Of a stretch of DNA of 57,502 nucleotides, positions 52,087 to 57,502 are shown in pieces. The position numbers were made by a program, and so were the translations under genes. Position 1 is the first letter of the stretch. The number at the start of each line of letters is the position of its first letter. The notes below the pieces were generated by a model. It was not told the DNA's origin. It did not search any database and worked only from the letters and a program-made list of their open reading frames with translations. Origin of the DNA: DASZOC01 sp035550975 (GTDB taxonomy: Bacteria > Actinomycetota > CADDZG01 > WHSQ01); the NCBI GenBank assembly GCA_035550975.1, contig DASZOC010000082.1:1-57502 (forward strand). The letters run 5' to 3'.

Positions 52087-53877
52087 TCACTCGCAGCGGA
52101 CCGTGGTCTCCGCATTGCGACAGGTGTCCGTACCCCGACCGCCGTCGAGATGATCGACGCCGGGACCTCCGTCCAGGTCGTCGTCCTGCAATTGCCCGAA
52201 CAAGGAGTCGTCGCCTCCTCTGCCATCGATGACGTCTGGGCCATCACGACCGAAGAAGATCGGATCGTCTACACGATCACTGATCCGTGGCGGGAAGTGT
52301 CCGTACAGCCTGTTGGCACTGTCGTCACCACGAAGGACGTCGCGGAATCGCGTCCCGCCTGCGTTCTCGACGGAGACCAATGCGTCCGTCTCCGGGTTAT
52401 CCGAGTCTCGACTCTCGGCGGTACCTGCCGCCAAGTCGATCAGCATGCCCACCTTGGAATGCAGGTAGCGGACCGTGTCGTCGCCGTTACCTCCGTCGAT
52501 GCGGTCGTCGCCCCCCGCAGCATCGATCAGGTCATCGTCGTCGCCGCCCACAACAACGTCACGCCCCTGCCCCGCCAATATGAAATCGGGGCCCGCGCCC
52601 CCATCGATGCTGTTGTCGGCACCGTCAACTTCGTCCTGGATCGTGTCCGCGCCCGGTCCACCGTCGAGGACGTTCGAGAAGGATCCCTTAGAGATGATCC
52701 AGTCGATGTCATCTCCCCCGGATGCCTCACCTCGCTCGATGATCAGAAGGTCATCACCGGGTCCGCCGTCGATCGTGTCGATGCCGGTCGACGGCCTGGT
52801 CGACCCCCACAGACCGCCAACGAGAGTGTCGCCGTTCCCGCTCCCGAGCAGCTCGTCGTTGCCGTGGCCGCCGACCATAAAGTTGCCCCGCTCTGAGCCG
52901 TGGAGCGTGTCGTCATGGCGCGAACCGAAGACATCTCTCACCCCGATCAGTGTGTCCGACCCTTCGCCCACAGCCAGCCCGGCGGCGAGATCTACCACCA
53001 CGGGTTGGGCCGAGCGGAGGTATTCCACCGTGTGAGCCTCGACTGTGTCATCGCCGGGACCCGGGGCCGCGGTGTGCGAAACAAGGATGTCGTCGCCCGC
53101 GCCGCCCGTCGCCCGCTCATCTGGAGCGTGACTGCGGAAGTCTTCGTCCGCACCCTGGCCTACGCCTCTGGTGTCGATGTCGTCGGCGCCGGGCCCGCCC
53201 CGCGCTAAGTCGGGGCCCACCTCCGAGCCGCGGAGGCGATCGTTGCCTTTTCCACCGAACAGTTTCTCGACCTCGGTCGTGAAGCCTCGATCGAGTTCGA
53301 CATAGCGGCCTGACCGCACGTCGTCGTCGCCGGAACCGCCTCGTACGACATCCACACCGGCGCGACCGCTCAGAGTGTCTGCGTGGTCTCCTCCTGTGAC
53401 CACGTCCGCATCCTTCCCGCCGCCGAGGCGATCAGTGCCGCGCCCCCCGCGAACAGTGTCGGCGTCTTTATTGCCGAACAGCCGGTCCGCGCCCGGTCCG
53501 CCGCGGATCAGATCGTCGTTGGGGCCCCCGATGACGAAGTCGCGTCCTTTGCCCCCTCGCACGCGATCGTTGCCCTTCCATGCGTAGACCTCGTCATCAC
53601 CGTTACCGGCGAAGATGCGGTCTGAGCCTGGCCCTCCACAGATGATGTCGTTGGCCCCCCGTCCCCGAACGACATCGTCGCCGGCGCCTGCGTGGATAAC
53701 GTCACGACCCGGAGTCCCCCAGATCACGTCGTTGCCGCTGGTACCTCGAGTCGTTACGGGTTGGTTACCGCACCCGTCCATGCCGGCTGCTGCCGGCGTT
53801 GCCCATAGTGCTACGAGGATCGAACCGACCGCGAACCCCACGGGGGCGGCGATAGATAGCTTCTGCAACAGTGTCAT
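52087..53877 (-). CDS. Secreted RTX-like calcium-binding repeat protein
   Basis: 596 residues. A Sec-type signal peptide (about 1-31, ending ATPAAAG) precedes dozens of GGxGxDxhx nonapeptide repeats (GGPGSDRIFAGNGDDEVY and similar), forming Ca-filled parallel beta-rolls from about 45 to the end. Ends with a Cys-containing DTCRNAETTVRCE tail. RTX proteins usually leave by type I secretion, but none is encoded here and the N-terminal signal implies Sec export. Likely a structural or adhesive surface protein; no catalytic domain seen. Confidence 0.88.
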   Translation of the reverse strand: MTLLQKLSIAAPVGFAVGSILVALWATPAAAGMDGCGNQPVTTRGTSGNDVIWGTPGRDVIHAGAGDDVVRGRGANDIICGGPGSDRIFAGNGDDEVYAWKGNDRVRGGKGRDFVIGGPNDDLIRGGPGADRLFGNKDADTVRGGRGTDRLGGGKDADVVTGGDHADTLSGRAGVDVVRGGSGDDDVRSGRYVELDRGFTTEVEKLFGGKGNDRLRGSEVGPDLARGGPGADDIDTRGVGQGADEDFRSHAPDERATGGAGDDILVSHTAAPGPGDDTVEAHTVEYLRSAQPVVVDLAAGLAVGEGSDTLIGVRDVFGSRHDDTLHGSERGNFMVGGHGNDELLGSGNGDTLVGGLWGSTRPSTGIDTIDGGPGDDLLIIERGEASGGDDIDWIISKGSFSNVLDGGPGADTIQDEVDGADNSIDGGAGPDFILAGQGRDVVVGGDDDDLIDAAGGDDRIDGGNGDDTVRYLHSKVGMLIDLAAGTAESRDSDNPETDALVSVENAGGTRFRDVLRGDDSANRLYGHFPPRISDRVDDPIFFGRDGPDVIDGRGGDDSLFGQLQDDDLDGGPGVDHLDGGRGTDTCRNAETTVRCE

Positions 53878-54213
53878 TTACGAATCAACTCCCAACGATC
53901 ATCGGCGGGTGGGCGTCGCTCACCCGAGTGGGCCGCTCCATGAGGAGACGCCCCGGAAGTCCGGCGGGTTGCTTGCGTCGCTCTTGGCCGCGGGGCGCCT
54001 ATGAGCGGGTTCACTTCGACGTCCCTCTTTAAGTCATGCCCCTGTTGCGCCGCCGCAGAACGTCCGGAAGCGGTAACGGCGCGTTCTCGCCGGTTCATGC
54101 GGAGGGCACGGACTCCATCGATGCAGGTCACCGTCCTTTTCACATCACGGGTTGTCACATCCGTCCCCTCCCGCGTAAAGGAACTGATCCCGCGAGTGCC
54201 GAATCATTCCGCC
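53878..54213. other. Gene-free divergent region between RTX-like and LVIVD paralogue 2
   Basis: 336 nt between the two divergent starts. The LVIVD frame is open upstream to 54001 but lacks a signal-peptide-like start there, so I leave it non-coding. A small hairpin (about 53907-53923, one G-T pair) is present. The minus-strand leader shares GGACTTCCGG with the leader of the metzincin gene (51.9-52.1 kb). No convincing -35/-10 pair is visible. Confidence 0.4.
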
Positions 54214-55323
54214 ATGTCCGGTTCAAGGTGGCGCCGAGTCGCCGCAATGTCTTTAGCCGTGACGATGGTCACCCTGTTCTCGGGCCCGCTTCAACCGGCC
54301 GGAGCGAAGCGCCTCCGTGGCCCCCTTCGGCTACTGACGCACGTCCCTTATGCGAGCGGCACGGACATATCGTTCGCCGGCGACAGGGTCTTCTTCACTC
54401 AGAGTGGTGCGGTCACCAACGGCAGAGTGAGGATCTTCGACGCGAAGCGGGCGAAGCCGAAGCTGCTCGGTGAATTCGCCTGTGGCGGAAACCAGAACGA
54501 CGTTGCCGCGCTGAGCCAAGACATCATTGCCGTCGGGAGCCACTGGGGAACCTGTATGGCCCAGCCCTCGAGCGGCATCAACATCCTCGACGTCAGCGAT
54601 CCGAAGAATCCTCAGCAGCTGGGGTTCGCGGTGCTACCGGTCGGCACGCACACTCTGACGGTGCACCCAACGGAGCCGCTGATCTACGCGTCCAACTCGA
54701 TCAACGATCCGAACTTCGTAATCGACGTGAGCGACCCTCGGGTGCCGATCGCGATCCCCACGAACATGCAGACGTGTCACGACATCACGTTCCACTTCAC
54801 GAAGACCGAGAAGCTGGCTTTCTGTGCCGGCGGAAGTCCCAACACGCAGATCTGGGACGTAAGCGATCCGCTTGCTCCCACTGTCGTTTCGACGATCGTG
54901 GACCGCCAGATCGGCTATCACCACGAAGCAATGGCGACACCGGATGGCAAGTACTTGTTGATCGGGGACGAGGACGACAGGGGTTCCTGCTCCGGTAACA
55001 GGAAGAACCGCGAGTTCGGGGCGCTGTCGATCTACGACATCCAGAACCGCGCCGATCCTGAGCTCGTGGGCTTCATGAACGCGCCACGGGGCCCCTCCGT
55101 TTGCTGGGCTCACAACTTCAACTTCATCGACAATCGCAAGCTGGTTATCGCGTGGTGGCAGGCCGGCACATCGGTGATTGACATCTCGAACCCCGCGGAC
55201 CCCAAGGAGGTCGCCTACTTCCAGCCCGACACACAGGAGGTGTGGTCGTCGTACTTCTACAAGGACCGGATCTGGGTGAACTCTCGATCGGGGGCCTGGG
55301 TGCTGGACGCGACGAATCTCTGA
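54214..55323 (+). CDS. Secreted LVIVD-repeat beta-propeller protein (paralogue 2)
   Basis: 369 residues from ATG 54214, chosen for the signal peptide (MSGSRWRRVAAMSLAV...PAGAKR); no clear ribosome site, so ATG 54121 or others remain possible. Repeats include VRIFDAKRAKPKLLG, INILDVSDPKNPQQLG, NFVIDVSDPRVP, TQIWDVSDPLAPTVVS, LSIYDIQNRADPELVG and TSVIDISNPADPKEVA. Clear paralogue of the 47.9-49.1 kb gene, on the opposite strand, so the pair brackets the metzincin and RTX-like genes. Function unknown. Confidence 0.85.
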   Translation: MSGSRWRRVAAMSLAVTMVTLFSGPLQPAGAKRLRGPLRLLTHVPYASGTDISFAGDRVFFTQSGAVTNGRVRIFDAKRAKPKLLGEFACGGNQNDVAALSQDIIAVGSHWGTCMAQPSSGINILDVSDPKNPQQLGFAVLPVGTHTLTVHPTEPLIYASNSINDPNFVIDVSDPRVPIAIPTNMQTCHDITFHFTKTEKLAFCAGGSPNTQIWDVSDPLAPTVVSTIVDRQIGYHHEAMATPDGKYLLIGDEDDRGSCSGNRKNREFGALSIYDIQNRADPELVGFMNAPRGPSVCWAHNFNFIDNRKLVIAWWQAGTSVIDISNPADPKEVAYFQPDTQEVWSSYFYKDRIWVNSRSGAWVLDATNL

Positions 55324-55352
55324 GATACCTCTTAACGGGGGATTTCTCTTGT

Positions 55353-55381
55353 GGACCAGAGGAGATTCGAACTCCTGACCT
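55353..55381 (-). other. tRNA 3' fragment (T-arm and acceptor), possible attachment scar
   Basis: On the minus strand: T-stem AGGAG, loop TTCGAAT, CTCCT, then CTGGTCC and discriminator A. The matching 5' acceptor strand GGACCAG and D-arm are absent upstream, and the would-be anticodon stem does not pair. Such 3' halves are typical products of integrase recombination in tRNA genes. No integrase is in the window. Confidence 0.6.
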
Positions 55382-55694
55382 CACCCGTGCGAGCCGTGCG
55401 AACCTATTTACGGCTACTCACAAGCATTCACATTCACGGCTAATTCGCGCCGATCAGACGGCGTCTGCGACTCGCGTCTATTCGCATCTACCAACGCCGG
55501 TTTCCGTCGGTGATGTTACGGGTGTAGGGGCTGCGAATAGCCGCGGCGGGAGCGCTGCTCGACACCTATGCACCGCGGACCGATGCGGGAAGGCCGCCGA
55601 GTCGACCTCAGTGGAACAGTCCCTTACGCATCAGTCGCGGTTGCGACGCGTTCACTAGCCCGGCGTCACCCTCTCCTTGTAGCAACAGCACCGA
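55382..55694. other. Non-coding stretch beside the tRNA fragment
   Basis: Less GC-rich than its surroundings, with short direct repeats (CGTGCGA twice near 55386-55402; CATTCA twice near 55425-55435). Open frames crossing it are peptides read through the tRNA fragment and have no family resemblance. I see no gene here; it could be recombination debris. Confidence 0.4.
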
Positions 55695-55700
55695 TAGCAT
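55695..55700 (+). promoter_or_regulatory. -10 of a leaderless GNAT promoter
   Basis: TAGCAT lies exactly 6 nt before ATG 55707, the same spacing as at mutM, the csaA-like gene, the FKBP gene and rsmI. Confidence 0.45.
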
Positions 55701-55706
55701 TCGTAG

Positions 55707-56306
55707 ATGATCGGCGACGTCAGCGACGCGCATACCCCTGATGTCGCATTCCGCGAGCGCAGAGCCGATCGGTTGGTGATCCGTCGATTCTGCGCCGACG
55801 ACGCGGCGTCACTTGCCGCCTACCGGTCCGACCCTAGGATCGCGCGATACCAAAGCTGGGATACCCCCTTCTCGCACGCCGAGGCACGCTCGTTCATCGA
55901 CAGCCTCGAAGCCACGAACCCTGACTCACCCGGGGAGTGGTTCCAGTTCGCCGTCGTCGAGGCAGCCACCGGCGTGCATATCGGCGACGTGGCTGCCGGT
56001 ATAGGCGCTGACGATCCCCGGCTGGCGACGATCGGCGTGACCCTGGCGACGTCCGCCCAAGGGCAAGGCTACGCGAGGGAGGCGCTTGCATGGCTGCTCG
56101 ACTATCTCTTCCTGGACCGCCAGAAACATCGTGTGAGTGCCGATTGCGATGCGCGGAACAACCAAGTCATTGCGCTCCTCGAACATCTCCGGATGCGACG
56201 CGAGGCACATCATCTGCAGAGCGGTTGGTGGAAGGGCGAATGGGTCGATGAGTACGTGTACGCGCTCCTCGCCCAAGAGTGGTTGGAGCGACGGTCGCCG
56301 GACTGA
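55707..56306 (+). CDS. GNAT family N-acetyltransferase (RimJ/RimL type)
   Basis: 199 residues. Acetyltransferase_3 pattern: RLVIRRFCADDAASLAAYRSDP at the N-terminus, GVTLATSAQGQGYAREAL as the acetyl-CoA loop (Q/R-x-x-G-x-A/G variant) and a late Asn-Asn region (CDARNNQVIALLEHLRMRREA). Acetylates an amino group of a protein or small molecule; target unknown. No operon partner. Confidence 0.88.
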   Translation: MIGDVSDAHTPDVAFRERRADRLVIRRFCADDAASLAAYRSDPRIARYQSWDTPFSHAEARSFIDSLEATNPDSPGEWFQFAVVEAATGVHIGDVAAGIGADDPRLATIGVTLATSAQGQGYAREALAWLLDYLFLDRQKHRVSADCDARNNQVIALLEHLRMRREAHHLQSGWWKGEWVDEYVYALLAQEWLERRSPD

Positions 56307-56501
56307 GGCTCCGGCACATCGATCTCAGGTCAGGTCGCCCCTCAGAAGTGACGATGTTCCTGTTAACGCGTGGCGCGTCCCAAGTCTGCGATAAGGGCAC
56401 GCTTCTTAGCGGCAACAACCATCCAGCACGGGCCTCGGCTCCGAAGCATCTCCCGGCACAAGTGAGCTTGTGGGGCGGTGGGGCAAGGGCGCGCTGATGA
56501 T

Positions 56502-57502
56502 CTATGTATCCGAAGGGTGCTCCCTCGGGGCGATATTCGCGTTCATTCGGAAGAAGTTCGTGGGATCGAATTTCGCCTTCAAGGCCACGAGCCGAGACCA
56601 TTGCTCCGGGCTGTAGGCACTGGCTCGAACACGTTCGCCCGGATCATCGCTCGTGAAGTTCACATAAACACCTCGGCTGTGTGGTTCGAGCGCCTCGAAG
56701 AACCTACGCACCCATCCGATGTGCCGATCCCGGTCGGAATCGTCGGGTCGCCACGCGGCGACGATGTTGATGTCATGGGCCGCATCGCGGTTCGGAAAGG
56801 CAGTGTCTCCTCCGCGATACGGGCCATAGCTCCTCCTTGCGTGAACAGAGGAACGGTCGTCAGCGGTGATGTGATGCCTGCCGCGTGCTCCACCACGACC
56901 TCGATGCTGTCGTCGGTGAGAGGTCCGAGCTTGTGCGACTTCCAGTAGTAGTGCAGCCCGTGCGGCACGGCAGGATCGAATATCTTCTGGTGGGCCACGT
57001 AAGGCTTCGGACCCACCGTGTCCAGGACCGAGGTGCCGAATCGTCTGATGGGTTCAAGGGTCTTCTCGCCGTCCTCGATCGTCCCCGTATACATCGGGAC
57101 GATCGCAACGATCGGCTTGCGTGTAACTCCTCCGGGATGATCGGAAGAGGCGGTGCGAGACGCAGGTTGCCCATGATCCCTACTTCGTCCGGCGCCTCCG
57201 CCACGAAGTCACGCAGGAATCCCAATACGTGCGGCGCATCGTCCATCGGCCACATCACCATCCGGGCCACCACGGTCGGACCGAGGGGGTGCAGCTGGAA
57301 TTCGAAAGAGGTCACGATTCCGAAATTCCCCCCGCCTCCACGCAATCCCCAGAACAGATCTGCGTTCTCCCGAGCGCTGGCCACGAGGAACTCACCATCG
57401 GCGGTGACGACATCGCAGGACAGCAGATTGTCAATCGACAGCCCGAACTTACGCATCAGGTGACCGATCCCGCCACCGAGCGTTAGACCTCCGACGCCGG
57501 TG
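56502..57502 (-). pseudogene. FAD-linked oxidase (BBE-type), two frameshifts, cut by window end
   Basis: Reading in from the window edge: TGVGGLTLGGGIGHLMRKFG (FAD-binding PF01565-type), NADLFWGLRGGGGNFGIVTSF, then a frame change at about 57119-57120 (EELH to KPIVAIVPMYTG), the middle segment, and a second change in a GGAGGAG run at about 56808-56814 (IAE to DTAFPNRDAAHD), ending in the BBE motif FDPTNFFRMNANI. Each break is cured by adding one base. Either a decaying gene or two assembly errors. Intact homologues are berberine-bridge-like flavin oxidases; the substrate is unknown. Confidence 0.8.

Noticed and set aside
52087..53877. Repetitive DNA as a possible CRISPR array
   Set aside because: The repeats are degenerate, in frame and encode GGxGxDxhx nonapeptides; no constant-length spacers are present.
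53878..54213. A ydaO-type c-di-AMP riboswitch before the RTX-like gene
   Set aside because: A short GAACCCG-like match exists, but the other conserved blocks of that aptamer are missing.
55345..55440. A complete tRNA gene at 55.35-55.44 kb
   Set aside because: No 5' acceptor strand or D-arm is found and the anticodon stem cannot pair; only the 3' half is convincing.
55242..55658. An open frame with an EEIRTPDL-like peptide
   Set aside because: It arises from reading through the tRNA 3' fragment; overlaps the end of the LVIVD gene and has no other support.

Overview
The window is high-GC, gene-dense DNA from an actinobacterium-like organism, probably a deep-branching or uncultured lineage. 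The evidence is the mycobacterial-type SOS box, the DUF222/HNH (13E12) gene, the actinobacterial trio TIGR03848/TIGR03847/TIGR03843 (as I recall these families), TgpA-DUF58-MoxR, DUF501, DUF4349, protein O-mannosyltransferase, many promoters of the leaderless type (TANNNT 6-7 nt before the start codon), and a long core block. That block is metG-tatD-rsmA-ispE-tRNA-Gln-glmU-prs-rplY-pth-mfd-ppiC-mazG-eno-divIC-S1-DUF501-ppx, and its order resembles the Mycobacterium tuberculosis region around metG, ksgA, glmU, eno and ppx2. I cannot name a genus.

Layout. 0-8 kb: pheA with an apparent one-base deletion near its start, an orphan GAF-GAF histidine kinase, a UbiB-like kinase, an M28 peptidase and a LysM protein. 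5.7-10 kb: the coupled set moxR-DUF58-transglutaminase (tgpA). 10-12.3 kb: archease, dodecin and RtcB, an RNA-repair pair with a flavin/cofactor-storage protein between them. 12.3-14.9 kb: CoA-binding protein, mutM, csaA, a TauE/SafE transporter split into two coupled half-genes, and tRNA-Leu(UAA). 14.9-19.2 kb: a 1366-residue secreted protein with two complete subtilisin triads, behind a structured leader. 19.2-23 kb: a coupled operon of acyl-CoA synthetase, histidine phosphatase, DUF3090 and a PI3/4-kinase-like protein. 23-24.5 kb: an HNH/DUF222 gene under a textbook SOS promoter. 24.6-42.8 kb: the housekeeping block (polyphosphate, cell division, enolase, transcription-coupled repair, translation, cell wall and isoprenoid precursors, rRNA methylation, an AbrB regulator). 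42.9-47.8 kb: O-mannosyltransferase, FKBP lipoprotein, S9 peptidase and DUF4349 lipoprotein. 47.9-55.3 kb: an accessory block of secreted proteins (two LVIVD paralogues around a metzincin and a Ca-binding RTX-repeat protein), ending at a lone tRNA 3' half that may be an attachment scar. 55.7-57.5 kb: a GNAT acetyltransferase and a frameshifted FAD oxidase that runs off the window.

Recurring themes. (1) Three genes (glmU, DUF501, TIGR03843) have no ATG, GTG or TTG at a position that keeps their conserved N-terminus, but have CTG or ATA behind a purine-rich Shine-Dalgarno. (2) Several divergent pairs are separated by only 17-35 nt and carry back-to-back, overlapping -10 elements. (3) Four convergent pairs overlap by exactly 4 nt through TTAG or CTAG, giving a stop on both strands. 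(4) Long perfect hairpins without T-tracts sit at gene ends. (5) The tandem subtilase and the metzincin, 30 kb apart, share TSP3-like calcium repeats and a homologous ~190-residue C-terminal Ig-like pair, suggesting one secreted, surface-associated degradative programme. Best candidates for something undescribed: the tandem-subtilase/metzincin/RTX/LVIVD exoprotein set, and the synthetase-phosphatase-DUF3090-kinase operon with its in-frame TAG/CTG junction.
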